Positions 1 through 8,473 of a DNA stretch of 64,000 nucleotides are shown here, piece after piece; the stretch's first letter is position 1, and each line of letters starts with the position of its first letter. The notes below the pieces were generated by a model. The model saw nothing but the letters and a program-made list of their open reading frames with translations. It was not told where the DNA came from and did not search any database. Made by a program: the position numbers and the translations under genes. The stretch is from Raineyella sp034933565 (GTDB lineage: Bacteria; Actinomycetota; Actinomycetes; Propionibacteriales; Propionibacteriaceae). The DNA lies in NCBI RefSeq assembly GCF_034933565.1, contig NZ_JAYFNG010000023.1, positions 22,715 through 86,714 of the forward strand. The letters are read 5' to 3'.

Positions 1-312
1 GAGGCGCTCTGGCTGGCCCGCGTGCACTACGCGCAGGCGACCGACAGCATCGCCGCCACCCGGGTTCACGCACTCCTCGACGCCGTGCGTACGATCATGG
101 GGCGAGCACTCGACCAGGGCGGGACGTCGTTCGACAGCCTGTACGTCAACGTGAACGGGGAGAGCGGCTACTTCGACCGCTCCCTCAACGCGTACGGCCA
201 GGAGGACCTGCCCTGCCCCCGGTGCGGCGCGCCGATCCGCAGAGAGGCGTTCATGAACCGTTCATCGTTCCGCTGCCCACGTTGTCAGCGGCTGCCCAGG
301 CACCGTCGCTGA
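1..312 (+). CDS. mutM: MutM/Fpg DNA glycosylase, C-terminal part (5' truncated)
   Basis: The frame is open from the first base, so only the last 103 residues of the gene are inside the window. They carry the end of the helix-two-turn-helix region (EALWLARVHY) and the C-terminal zinc finger CPRCGAPIRR...FRCPRCQ (two CxxC pairs), the signature of formamidopyrimidine-DNA glycosylase. The family excises oxidised purines such as 8-oxoguanine and nicks the abasic site in base excision repair. The catalytic N-terminal Pro-Glu lies outside the window. In many actinobacteria mutM is followed by smc and ftsY; here a GtrA-like gene follows. Confidence 0.93.
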   Translation, partial: EALWLARVHYAQATDSIAATRVHALLDAVRTIMGRALDQGGTSFDSLYVNVNGESGYFDRSLNAYGQEDLPCPRCGAPIRREAFMNRSSFRCPRCQRLPRHRR

Positions 313-376
313 GCCGATCCCACCCCGCCCCGACCTCGGACCGTTCCCCACCGTCGACCGATAGGCCTGCACCGCC

Positions 377-982
377 GTGACCACCAGACCCCCCGCACCC
401 AGCGCGTCCGGAACCCACCAGAAGTCGTTCGCGGCCACGTACGGGCACACCATCCGGCAGTTCTTCAAGTTCGGTCTCGTCGGCGGTTCCGGTGTGCTGG
501 TCAACCTGCTGGTGGTGATCATCTGCAAGAAGATCTACCCCCACTACGAGATGGCCCTGCTCAACCTGTTCGGCACGCGGTGGAGCATCCGGCTCTACCA
601 TCTGTACGCGACCGTGGCCTTCCTCATCGCGAACACCTGGAACTACCAGCTGAACCGGATGTGGACCTTCCGGTCCCGCCATCACGGTGGCTGGTGGCGC
701 GGGTTCTTCCCGTTCCTCGCCGCGGGCCTGGCCGCCTTCGTGGTCAATGTCATCGTGCAGACCCTGATGATCAACCCGACCTCCCCGATCGCGTTGCCGC
801 GCGATGTGTTCGACGACTCGAACGGCTTCCGGACCCTGCTCTACTGGGCCACGCTGATCGGCACCCTGGTCGCCACCCCGTTCAACTTCGTGCTCAGCAA
901 GCTGTGGGTGTTCGCCGGTGTCCGGGCCAAGAATGTCCGGGCCAAGCAGTCCGACGGTACCGATGAGCGACCGGCCGAGTAG
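377..982 (+). CDS. GtrA-like integral membrane protein
   Basis: A 201-residue protein with about four hydrophobic segments (roughly residues 30-48, 75-92, 115-135, 157-177) and the GtrA/DPMS-type pattern FFKFGLVGGSGVLVN near the start, TWNYQLNRMWTF in the middle and NFVLSKLWVF near the end. The family is thought to help move or present polyprenyl-linked sugars for cell-wall glycan or glycolipid modification; substrate unknown. Translation probably starts at GTG 377; no strong Shine-Dalgarno is visible, and a TAGGCC at 362-367 could be a weak -10. It stands alone between mutM and a small membrane protein. Confidence 0.82.
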   Translation: MTTRPPAPSASGTHQKSFAATYGHTIRQFFKFGLVGGSGVLVNLLVVIICKKIYPHYEMALLNLFGTRWSIRLYHLYATVAFLIANTWNYQLNRMWTFRSRHHGGWWRGFFPFLAAGLAAFVVNVIVQTLMINPTSPIALPRDVFDDSNGFRTLLYWATLIGTLVATPFNFVLSKLWVFAGVRAKNVRAKQSDGTDERPAE

Positions 983-1139
983 GCTGACGACGTCGGTGCT
1001 TGTCAGAGCACTGATCCTGGGCCGGACGGTGGACCTCACCGCGGCCGTACCTGAATCCTGACGACCGCGCCCGCGGTCCGACCACCACACCGGGGCCTGA
1101 CCGGCCACACTCGAGACCGCAGCACGGGGAGGCACTGCC

Positions 1140-1532
1140 ATGGGAATCGTCGTCATCGCGGTGGTGGTCGCGCTCGTCCTGGCCGTGGTGATCGCCGGCG
1201 TCGTCGTCGTGGGTATGCGTGGCGGCCTGCCCGAGGTCTCCGAAAAGGCGCCCGACCTCGCCGGCGGGTTCGAATGGGCCGCGCGCCAGCTGAGCGGTGA
1301 GGCCGAACCGTCCCCGCGGATGGCGGGCTTCGAGCGCACCCTCGCCCGCCGGCGCCGGGCCGACGGATCCGCCGACCCGGACGGCACCCGGCCGACGCAG
1401 CCGGACACCGAGGCCACCCCGGGCCGGGGCCCGGGAGCCGGTGACCTGCCCTTCGGCGCCCGGCCCGGCCCGGACGGACGTACGCCACCGCGCGGCAGCG
1501 ACCTGCCGACGACCGGCGACTTCGGCGCCTGA
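1140..1532 (+). CDS. small membrane-anchored protein, disordered tail
   Basis: I do not recognise a family. The 130-residue product has one strongly hydrophobic N-terminal segment (residues 2-25, mostly V/I/A) and then a hydrophilic Pro/Gly/Arg/Asp-rich, probably disordered cytoplasmic tail. The ATG at 1140 is preceded by GGGGAGG at 1126-1132, a good ribosome binding site. It sits just upstream of ftsY, whose own N-terminus has a similar anchor-plus-acidic layout, but there is no sequence reason to link the two functions. Confidence 0.6.
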   Translation: MGIVVIAVVVALVLAVVIAGVVVVGMRGGLPEVSEKAPDLAGGFEWAARQLSGEAEPSPRMAGFERTLARRRRADGSADPDGTRPTQPDTEATPGRGPGAGDLPFGARPGPDGRTPPRGSDLPTTGDFGA

Positions 1533-1667
1533 GGCGCTCCCCGCCGCCACCGGCCCGCCCACCACCGGTGATCCGCCACCCGGGGTGGTCCTGACCCGGC
1601 CATCCTCCTCCGGCCACCGGCACCCGGTCCCCGGCACCATCGGAGCGGTCCCCACACGGTCGCATGA

Positions 1668-1673
1668 CAAGAT
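1668..1673 (+). promoter_or_regulatory. candidate -10 of leaderless ftsY promoter
   Basis: CAAGAT lies 6 nt before the GTG at 1680, the spacing expected when the transcript begins at the start codon. It is a weaker match to TAnnnT than most other examples in the window, and no -35 is obvious. Confidence 0.35.
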
Positions 1674-1679
1674 GGGGAC

Positions 1680-2981
1680 GTGTTCGTCCTCGCGATACCC
1701 AGCGTGCTGGTCACGCCCATCATCGTCAGCATCATCGTCGCGGTCCTGCTGATCGCCGGTGTCATCGCCGTCGCGGCCTCGCAGAAGAGGCTCCCACCGG
1801 GCGCCGATCGTCGTCAGGTCGGCCGCGGCTCGGCGCCGTCGGTCGGGCAGCAGCCCACCGGCGGGGTCACCACCGAGGAACGGCCCGCCGCCGGGGAGCC
1901 CCCTGCCGGGCCCACCGCAACCGCCGAGGCGCCGAGCGCCGAGGTGCCTGCTGAGGGACCGGTCACCGAGCCGGAGGCGGCCGCCGAGGCCCCCGCCGGC
2001 GAACCGCTGATCAGCACCCCCGAGGTCGAGATCCCGCTCGAGGTGCCCGAACCACCGCGGACCCGGATGGCCCGGCTGCGGGCCCGCCTGGCCGGGTCGA
2101 ACAACGCGCTCGCCCGCGGCCTGTTGATGCTGCTGTCCAGCGACAACCTCGACGAGGAGACCTGGGAGGACTTCGAGGACACCCTGCTCACCTCCGACAT
2201 GGGTGTCGGCCCCACTACCGAGCTGGTCGAGAAGCTCCGCACCCGGCTGCGCGTCGAGGGCATCTCCGAGCCGGCCCGGGCCGGGGCGGCCCTCCGCGAG
2301 GAGCTCGTCGCGCTGGTCGACCCGACCCTGGACCGCGACCTGCACGTCGACCGCACCGGGGCGACCCCGGCGGTGGTGATGGTGGTCGGCGTCAACGTCA
2401 CCGGCAAGACCACCACCTGCGGCAAGCTGGCCCGCGTCCTCGTCGCCGAGGACAAGGACGTGCTGCTCGGCGCCGCCGACACCTTCCGGGCTGCGGCGGC
2501 CGACCAGCTGGAGACCTGGGGCGGGCGCGTCGGGGTGCCCACCGTCCGCGGCGCGGAGGGAGCGGATCCCGCCTCGGTCGCCTTCGACGCCGTCACCGCC
2601 GGCATCGAGCAGGAGGTCGATGTCGTGCTGGTCGACACCGCCGGCCGGCTGCACACCAAGACCGGCCTGATGGACGAGCTCGGCAAGATCAAGCGGGTGA
2701 TCGAGAAGAAGGCGCCGGTCAGCGAGGTGCTGCTCGTCCTCGACGCGACCACCGGCCAGAACGGTCTCACCCAGGCCCGGGTGTTCGCCCAGGAGATCGG
2801 CATCACCGGCATCGTGCTCACCAAGCTCGACGGCTCGGCCAAGGGCGGCATCGTCATCCAGGTCCAGCGAGAGCTGGGCGTCCCGGTCAAGCTGATCGGA
2901 CTGGGGGAGGGCGTGGACGACCTCGCCCCCTTCGACCCCGCGACCTTCGTGGACGCCCTGCTGGAGCCGGCGCGCCCTTGA
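1680..2981 (+). CDS. ftsY: signal recognition particle receptor FtsY
   Basis: SRP receptor GTPase that docks ribosome-SRP complexes at the membrane for cotranslational insertion. The 433 residues comprise an N-terminal transmembrane anchor (about 2-35), an Ala/Glu/Pro-rich acidic linker to about 125, the helical N domain, and the G domain with ADTFRAAAADQL, DTAGR, TKLDGSAKGG and GLGEG. The G1 loop is G237-V-N-V-T-G-K243-T, with Val240 where the family usually has Gly (GxNGxGKT). Start GTG 1680 has no Shine-Dalgarno but a -10-like hexamer 6 nt upstream. ffh, its partner, follows after 244 nt. Confidence 0.96.
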   Translation: MFVLAIPSVLVTPIIVSIIVAVLLIAGVIAVAASQKRLPPGADRRQVGRGSAPSVGQQPTGGVTTEERPAAGEPPAGPTATAEAPSAEVPAEGPVTEPEAAAEAPAGEPLISTPEVEIPLEVPEPPRTRMARLRARLAGSNNALARGLLMLLSSDNLDEETWEDFEDTLLTSDMGVGPTTELVEKLRTRLRVEGISEPARAGAALREELVALVDPTLDRDLHVDRTGATPAVVMVVGVNVTGKTTTCGKLARVLVAEDKDVLLGAADTFRAAAADQLETWGGRVGVPTVRGAEGADPASVAFDAVTAGIEQEVDVVLVDTAGRLHTKTGLMDELGKIKRVIEKKAPVSEVLLVLDATTGQNGLTQARVFAQEIGITGIVLTKLDGSAKGGIVIQVQRELGVPVKLIGLGEGVDDLAPFDPATFVDALLEPARP

Positions 2982-3010
2982 CCCGTCGGGCGTACGCCGG
3001 GGTCGTACGT

Positions 3011-3060
3011 ACGCCCGTACGTCTCGGACACCCGTACGCCCGTACGTCCCGGACACCCGT
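3011..3060 (+). repeat. 25-bp tandem repeat, two copies, CGTACG-rich
   Basis: Two head-to-tail 25-bp units (3011-3035 and 3036-3060) differ at one base and each contains CGTACG. A third copy starts at 3061 but breaks down after about 9 bp. The repeat fills part of the ftsY-ffh spacer. Confidence 0.85.
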
Positions 3061-3225
3061 ACGCCCCGGGGCGGCACGGGTGCGGGGAGGGTCCCAGGGG
3101 TGGGTATCCTGGGACGTCAGGTGCGCCGGGACATCGGCTCGTCCGTACGTCCACCCGGCTGCGGAGCCTCCGCCCGGCCCATCCCTGACCGACGACCATC
3201 GCGCTGAGTGAACCCGAGGACCATC

Positions 3226-4806
3226 TTGTTCGACACCCTGCAGGACCGCCTGGCCGCGACCTTCAAGAACCTGCGCGGCAAAGGCCGGCTGACCGACGCC
3301 GACATCGACGCCACTGCCCGCGAGATCCGCATCGCGCTGCTCGAGGCCGACGTCAACCTCGCCGTGGTGAAGGAATTCGTCAATGCGGTCAAGGTCAAGG
3401 CCCGCAACGCCGAGGTCTCCCAGGCGCTGAACCCTTCCCAGCAGATCGTCAAGATCGTCAACGAGGAGCTCACCGAGATCCTCGGTGGGCAGACCCGGAC
3501 CATCCGGTTCGCCAAGCAGCCGCCGACGGTGATCATGCTCGCCGGCCTCCAGGGCGCCGGCAAGACGACCCTGGCCGGCAAGCTGGCCACCTGGCTGAAG
3601 CGGGAGGGCCACACGCCGCTGCTGGTCGCCGCCGACCTGCAGCGCCCCAACGCGGTCAACCAGCTGCAGGTGGTCGGTGAGCGTGCCGGGGTGCACGTCT
3701 ACGCCCCGCAGCCCGGCAACGGGGTGGGCGACCCGGTGCAGGTCGCGCGCGACTCCCTCGAGGAGGCCCGACGCAAGTTGTACGACGTGGTCGTGGTCGA
3801 CACCGCCGGCCGCCTCGGTATCGATGCCGAGATGATGCAGCAGGCCGCCGACATCCGTGCGGCGGTCCGGCCCGACGAGGTGCTCTTCGTCGTCGACGCG
3901 ATGATCGGTCAGGACGCCGTCAACACGGCCAACGCCTTCCAGGAGGGTGTCGGTTTCGACGGGGTCGTGCTGACCAAGCTGGACGGTGACGCCCGTGGTG
4001 GCGCGGCGCTGTCGATCCGCAAGGTCACCGGCAAGCCGATCATGTTCGCCTCCAACGGCGAGAAGGTGGCGGACTTCGATGTCTTCCATCCCGACCGGAT
4101 GGCCTCGCGCATCCTTGGGATGGGCGACGTCCTCACCCTGATCGAGCAGGCCGAGCGGACCTTCGACGCGGAGCAGTCCGCGAAGGCCGCCGCGAAGCTG
4201 GCCGGCTCGAAGGGTGGCAAGGAATTCGGCCTGCAGGACTTCCTCGACCAGATGAAGGCCGTCCGGAAGATGGGCCCGCTGTCCAAGGTCTTCGGGATGC
4301 TGCCCGGCATGGGGGATCTGAAGAGCCAGATCGAGAACATCGACGAGAAGGAGATCGACCGGGTCGAGGCGATCATCCTGTCGATGACCCCGGCCGAGCG
4401 GTCCGACGTGAGCATCCTCAACGGTTCCCGCCGGGCCCGCATCGCCAAGGGCTGTGGGGTCACCGTCACCGAGGTCAACAACCTGGTCAACCGGTTCGTG
4501 GAGGCCCGCAAGATGATGGCCTCGATGGCCGGTGGCGCCATGGGCGGCATGCCGGGGATGCCCGGACTGCCGGGGGCGCCGAAGGCCGCCCGGCAGCAGG
4601 CGAGGAAGCAGAAGAAGAAGGGGAACAAGGTCTCCGGCAACCCCGCGAAGCGGGCCTCCGGCCCGACGGCCGAGCAGCCGGACCAGGCCGCGGCCTCGGC
4701 CTTCGGCGCCGGGGTCCCGGACGGTGCCGACCTGGAGCGGGCGATGAAGGACTTCCAGCTCTCGCCCGATCTGCAGAAGATGTTCGACCAGCAGCACCGA
4801 CCCTGA
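3226..4806 (+). CDS. ffh: signal recognition particle protein Ffh (SRP54)
   Basis: The SRP GTPase that binds signal sequences through its Met-rich M domain and 4.5S RNA. Visible are the N domain (FDTLQDRL..., LLEADVNL), G-domain motifs GLQGAGKTT, DTAGR, TKLDGDARGG, and the M domain with GMLPGMG, the RNA-binding GSRRARIAKG and a Met/Gly-rich finger (MASMAGGAMGGMPGMPG). A TTG at 3226 is chosen as start because GAGGA (3216-3220) sits 5 nt before it and the protein then begins MFDTL as in the family; the upstream in-frame GTG at 3208 is the alternative. Length 526 residues, normal. Confidence 0.95.
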   Translation: MFDTLQDRLAATFKNLRGKGRLTDADIDATAREIRIALLEADVNLAVVKEFVNAVKVKARNAEVSQALNPSQQIVKIVNEELTEILGGQTRTIRFAKQPPTVIMLAGLQGAGKTTLAGKLATWLKREGHTPLLVAADLQRPNAVNQLQVVGERAGVHVYAPQPGNGVGDPVQVARDSLEEARRKLYDVVVVDTAGRLGIDAEMMQQAADIRAAVRPDEVLFVVDAMIGQDAVNTANAFQEGVGFDGVVLTKLDGDARGGAALSIRKVTGKPIMFASNGEKVADFDVFHPDRMASRILGMGDVLTLIEQAERTFDAEQSAKAAAKLAGSKGGKEFGLQDFLDQMKAVRKMGPLSKVFGMLPGMGDLKSQIENIDEKEIDRVEAIILSMTPAERSDVSILNGSRRARIAKGCGVTVTEVNNLVNRFVEARKMMASMAGGAMGGMPGMPGLPGAPKAARQQARKQKKKGNKVSGNPAKRASGPTAEQPDQAAASAFGAGVPDGADLERAMKDFQLSPDLQKMFDQQHRP

Positions 4807-4867
4807 CCCTCGAGCGGCTGACAGTGGCCGGTCGGTCCGCCAGACTGGGGGCGACCCAGGAGGTGCC

Positions 4868-6100
4868 ATGACCGACCCCGACACGGCCGTCGCCCGTACG
4901 TCCCCGGACCGCTCGCACGGACCGGGGGCGTTCGTCCACTCCCACGACGGTGGGATCCCGCACATCCACAGCCACCGGCACGGCCGGGTGCCGGCCGACG
5001 ATCTGTCGGCACCCGCCCCCGATCTGCACCTGCACGGCGTGCTGCTGCCCGGAGACGAGCCGGTCGACCTGTGGATCAGCGAGGGACGGTTCGTCGAGGG
5101 TCCCCTCTCGGGTGCGCGGACCGTCGCCCGCGACGTCTGGCTCCTCCCAGGGCTGGTCGACGCCCACTGCCATGTCGGGCTGGACGCCCACGGCGCGGTC
5201 GACCACGAGACCTCCGAACACCAGGCGCTGGCCGACCGGGAGGCCGGGACCCTGCTGATCCGCGACGCCGGGTCGCCGGCCGACACGCACTGGATCGACG
5301 ACCGCGAGGACCTGCCACGGATCATCCGCGCCGGCCGGCACATCGCCCGACCCAAGCGCTACATCCGCAACTATGCCCAGGAGGTCGACCCCGAGGACCT
5401 GGTGGCCGCGGTCGAGCAGCAGGTCGCCGCCGGCGACGGCTGGGTCAAGCTGGTCGGGGACTGGATCGACCGTGGCACCGGTGACCTCGCCCCGCTGTGG
5501 TCCCAGCAGGTGGCCGCCGAGGCGATCGATCGGGCGCACCGGCTCGGGGCCCGGGTCACCGCCCACTGCTTCGCCGAGCAGTCGGTCGCCGAGCTGGTGG
5601 AGAGCGGCATCGACGGCATCGAGCACGGCACCGGGATCACCGACGAGGTGGTCGACCTGATGGCCGAGAACCAGGTGGCACTGGTGCCGACCATGGTCAA
5701 CCTCGAGACCTTCCCGGCCATCGCCGAGGCGGGGGAGGCGAAGTTCCCGGTGTACGCGGCGCACATGCGTGACCTGCACGCGCGACGTTTCGAGACGATC
5801 GGCAAGGCCAAGGAGGCCGGCGTGCCGATCTACGCCGGGACCGACGCCGGCGGCAGCCTGCCGCACGGGCTGATCGGACAGGAGATCGAGTTGCTGGCCA
5901 GGGTCGGTGGCCTCGAGTGGGCGCTGGGCGCAGCCTCCTGGCGGGGCCGGGCCTGGCTCGGGGTGCCGGGCGTGGAGCCGGGGGCCTCCGCCGACGTCGT
6001 GGTGTACGACACCGATCCGCGCCGGGACCCGGGAGCGGTGCGCCACCCCCGGCTGGTCGTCCTGCGCGGTCGGGTGTACCCCGGCGACCGGGACGCCTGA
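4868..6100 (+). CDS. metal-dependent amidohydrolase, His-rich N-terminus
   Basis: A 410-residue amidohydrolase-superfamily enzyme (imidazolonepropionase/prolidase-like branch). The metal-binding HxH is in LVDAHCHVG (about residues 97-105), later ligands include TAHCF, GIEHGTG and the GTDAGG aspartate, and the C-terminus returns to the small beta sandwich (GASADVVVYD). Substrate cannot be told. Residues 17-41 form a His-rich extension (HSHDGGIPHIHSHRHGR) that is not part of the barrel and may bind metal. AGGAGGTG directly upstream fixes the ATG. It sits between ffh and rpsP, a placement I recall from other actinobacteria. Confidence 0.85.
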   Translation: MTDPDTAVARTSPDRSHGPGAFVHSHDGGIPHIHSHRHGRVPADDLSAPAPDLHLHGVLLPGDEPVDLWISEGRFVEGPLSGARTVARDVWLLPGLVDAHCHVGLDAHGAVDHETSEHQALADREAGTLLIRDAGSPADTHWIDDREDLPRIIRAGRHIARPKRYIRNYAQEVDPEDLVAAVEQQVAAGDGWVKLVGDWIDRGTGDLAPLWSQQVAAEAIDRAHRLGARVTAHCFAEQSVAELVESGIDGIEHGTGITDEVVDLMAENQVALVPTMVNLETFPAIAEAGEAKFPVYAAHMRDLHARRFETIGKAKEAGVPIYAGTDAGGSLPHGLIGQEIELLARVGGLEWALGAASWRGRAWLGVPGVEPGASADVVVYDTDPRRDPGAVRHPRLVVLRGRVYPGDRDA

Positions 6101-6142
6101 GCCGGGCCGGGCCGCGATTTCCCCGACCCCGACGATCCGTGG

Positions 6143-6148
6143 CACAAT
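6143..6148 (+). promoter_or_regulatory. candidate -10 for the rpsP operon
   Basis: CACAAT in the 195-nt spacer before rpsP is the best -10-like hexamer. It would give a leader of about 140 nt. No convincing -35 is seen, so this is tentative. Confidence 0.3.
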
Positions 6149-6295
6149 GGCGCCTGCATCTGTGTGCTCGGACCCCTCTCATGCCGAGGCGCACGGATCC
6201 ACCCGGGCCGCGGAGCCGGTGACCCCACGCCGATCCTCGTCCCATCCGACATCCCCGGGGCGTTCCGGGACATTCGTACAGGAGTATCCACACAC

Positions 6296-6745
6296 GTGGC
6301 TGTCAAGATTCGACTGAAGCGGCTCGGCAAGATCCGCACCCCGCACTACCGCGTCGTCATCATGGACTCGCGTTCCAAGCGTGATGGTCGCGCCATCGAG
6401 GAGATCGGGCAGTACCACCCGAAGAACGACCCCTCGATCATCGAGATCGACTCCGAGCGCGCCCAGTACTGGCTCGGTGTGGGTGCCCAGCCGACCGAGG
6501 CCGTCGTGGCGCTGCTCAAGCGCACCGGTGACTGGCAGCAGTTCACCGGCGACACCTCCGTGCCGTCCGGCGTGACCCCGCAGGCCGAGCGCCCCGACAA
6601 GACCGCGATCTTCAACGCCCAGCTGGCCGACGCCAAGGGCGAGCCCCTGGTCGAGGCCTTCTCGGCGAAGAAGGCGGAGGCCAAGGAGGCCCCTGCGGCC
6701 GCCGGGACCTCCGAGGACGAGGCCGCCGACGAGGCCGAGGCCTGA
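6296..6745 (+). CDS. rpsP: 30S ribosomal protein S16
   Basis: Begins VAVKIRLKRLGKIRTPHYRVV with the S16 core (IEEIGQYHP, ALLKRTGDW), then an acidic/Ala-Lys-rich tail (about residues 115-149) that is long compared with the 80-90 residues of many S16 proteins but common in actinobacteria. GTG 6296 is preceded by AGGAG at 6280-6284. S16 is an assembly protein of the 30S body. It heads the rpsP-KH-rimM-trmD operon; the next start is 2 nt after its stop. Confidence 0.96.
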   Translation: MAVKIRLKRLGKIRTPHYRVVIMDSRSKRDGRAIEEIGQYHPKNDPSIIEIDSERAQYWLGVGAQPTEAVVALLKRTGDWQQFTGDTSVPSGVTPQAERPDKTAIFNAQLADAKGEPLVEAFSAKKAEAKEAPAAAGTSEDEAADEAEA

Positions 6746-6747
6746 TC

Positions 6748-7005
6748 GTGCTCGCCGAGGCCCTCGAACACCTGGTCCGGGGCATCGTGCCGCATCCCGA
6801 CGACGTCCACGTCAAGGACAAGAACCTTCGTCGTGGACGCCTGCTCGAGGTGCACGTGCACCCCGATGACATCGGCAAGGTGATCGGGCGCCGTGGGCGT
6901 ACCGCCACCGCGCTGCGTACCGTGATCGGTGCCCTGGCCGGACGGGAGTCCGTCCGGGTCGATTTCGCCGATATCGATCGGCCCCGGGGGAACGGCCGCC
7001 GCTGA
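6748..7005 (+). CDS. khpA: KH-domain RNA-binding protein (KhpA type)
   Basis: An 85-residue single KH domain with the family's GxxG loop (VIGRRGRTATALRTV). The gene classically lies between rpsP and rimM; the family (YlqC/KhpA) binds RNA and pairs with KhpB/Jag in some bacteria. GTG 6748 starts 2 nt after the rpsP stop, so translation is probably coupled. Length matches the family. Confidence 0.93.
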   Translation: MLAEALEHLVRGIVPHPDDVHVKDKNLRRGRLLEVHVHPDDIGKVIGRRGRTATALRTVIGALAGRESVRVDFADIDRPRGNGRR

Positions 7006-7092
7006 CGGCGGTCGCGTCCCGGGACGACGACATCCGTGCCCCGCAGTCTGTCGGCTGCGGGGCACGACCATTCCCAGGCTCGAGAGGAACCC

Positions 7093-7638
7093 ATGAGCGA
7101 CAGCACCACCGTCGTGGTCGGCAGGATCGGCAAACCCCACGGCATCCGCGGTGAGGTGACCGTCGAGTTGCGTACGGACGAACCCGAGCGCCGGTTCGCC
7201 GTGGGCGAACGACTGGTCGTGGAGGGCACCGGACGTACGCTGACCGTGACCGCCACCCACTGGCACCAGAGCCGACTGCTGGTGCTGTTCGAGGAACTGC
7301 CCGATCGGACCGCCGTCGAGGCCGCCCGTGGCTGGATGCTGACCGCCGAGGTCGACCAGGCGGAGCTGCCGGCGGAGAAGGACTCCTACTACGACCGGCA
7401 ACTGATCGGCCTGACGGCGCTCACCGCAGCGGGCGAGCGGGCGGGCACGGTCGAGTTCGTTGTGCACCTGCCCGCCCAGGACCTGCTGGAGATCTCCACA
7501 CCGGCGGGGACCAGACTGGTGCCGTTCGTCGCGGCGCTGGTCCCCGCGGTCGACCTGGCGGCCGGGACACTGACCCTGGCTGACGTGCCCGGGCTGCTCA
7601 CCGACCTGGAGACCGAGGGCGATGGCGCCGATGCATGA
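7093..7638 (+). CDS. rimM: 16S rRNA maturation factor RimM
   Basis: A 181-residue RimM with the N-terminal VVGRIGKPHGIRGEVTV motif, RTDEPERRF and the PRC-barrel domain beginning YYDRQLIGL and ending FVAALVPAVDL. It assists 30S head assembly by binding S19 and 16S rRNA. The ATG at 7093 is preferred over an upstream in-frame GTG at 7036 because AGAGGA stands directly before it and the family motif follows at once. Its end overlaps trmD by 17 nt. Confidence 0.94.
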   Translation: MSDSTTVVVGRIGKPHGIRGEVTVELRTDEPERRFAVGERLVVEGTGRTLTVTATHWHQSRLLVLFEELPDRTAVEAARGWMLTAEVDQAELPAEKDSYYDRQLIGLTALTAAGERAGTVEFVVHLPAQDLLEISTPAGTRLVPFVAALVPAVDLAAGTLTLADVPGLLTDLETEGDGADA

Positions 7639-8473
7639 GCCGCCGGTCCAGGCCGAACCGACCCAACGGATCGACGTCGTGTCGATCTTCCCCGACTACT
7701 TCGCCCCGCTGCGGTTGTCCCTGGTCGGCAAGGCGGTGGCGTCCGGGCTGCTGGCGGTCGGCGTGCACGACCTGCGCGACTGGACCCACGACCGTCATCG
7801 CACCGTCGACGACACCCCGTACGGCGGGGGAGCGGGGATGGTGATGAAGCCGGAGCCGTGGGGCGAGGCGTTCGACGCGCTGGTGGCCCCGCAGGCGCCG
7901 CCGATCCTGGTCGTCCCCACCCCGTCCGGGGTGCCGTTCACCCAGGCGCTGGCCCAGGAGTGGTCCCGTGAGCCGCATCTGCTCTTCGCCTGCGGCCGCT
8001 ACGAGGGCATCGATGCCCGGGTGACGGACTACGCCCGTACGCTCATGCCGGTGCGCGAGGTGAGCCTGGGCGACTACGTGCTGAACGGTGGCGAGGTCGC
8101 CGTCCTGGCGATGATCGAGGCGGTCGTCCGGCTCATCCCCGGAGTGATCGGCAACCCCGACAGCCTGGTGGAGGAGTCGTACGCGGAGGGGCAGGACGGG
8201 CTGCTGGAGTACCCGGTCTACACCAAACCGTCGAGCTGGCGCGGACTCGAGGTGCCACCGGTGCTGCTGTCCGGCGACCACGGCCGGGTGGACGCCTGGC
8301 GCCGGGCGCAGTCCCTGGAACGCACCCGCCGGCGCCGCCCGGACCTGCTGCCCGGGGTCGGGGGGACCGACACCGTCGCAGGCAGCGGAGCCAGCGGGGA
8401 GACCGGTACGGTCGCCGGCACCGGCACCGGCACCGGCACCGGCACGGAGACCGGCACCGGCGCCCCGGCCTGA
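7622..8473 (+). CDS. trmD: tRNA (guanine37-N1)-methyltransferase TrmD
   Basis: Methylates G37 of tRNAs next to the anticodon using SAM, preventing frameshifting. Motifs include DVVSIFPDYF, DDTPYGGGAGMV, CGRYEGIDARV, SLGDYVLNGGE and LLEYPVYTKP; the trefoil-knot SPOUT region is complete. Start ATG 7622 (or 7631) overlaps rimM. The last 40 residues are an unusual Gly/Thr repeat tail (GTGTGTGTETGTG) encoded by a hexanucleotide repeat, beyond the normal family end, so total length is 283. Confidence 0.95.
   Translation: MAPMHEPPVQAEPTQRIDVVSIFPDYFAPLRLSLVGKAVASGLLAVGVHDLRDWTHDRHRTVDDTPYGGGAGMVMKPEPWGEAFDALVAPQAPPILVVPTPSGVPFTQALAQEWSREPHLLFACGRYEGIDARVTDYARTLMPVREVSLGDYVLNGGEVAVLAMIEAVVRLIPGVIGNPDSLVEESYAEGQDGLLEYPVYTKPSSWRGLEVPPVLLSGDHGRVDAWRRAQSLERTRRRRPDLLPGVGGTDTVAGSGASGETGTVAGTGTGTGTGTETGTGAPA
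8417..8446 (+). repeat. hexanucleotide repeat GGCACC inside trmD
   Basis: Four perfect GGCACC units plus a fifth ending in G (8417-8446), coding Gly-Thr dipeptides. Copy-number change would keep the frame and only vary the length of the TrmD tail. Confidence 0.85.

Noticed and set aside
251..3077. Long minus-strand open frames opposite gtrA-ftsY (up to 727 codons)
   Set aside because: Arg/Gly/Pro/His-rich, no domains, lying opposite clear ftsY; typical GC-rich antisense shadows.
3208..3225. GTG 3208 as ffh start
   Set aside because: GAGGA sits correctly for TTG 3226, and the family starts at MFDTL.
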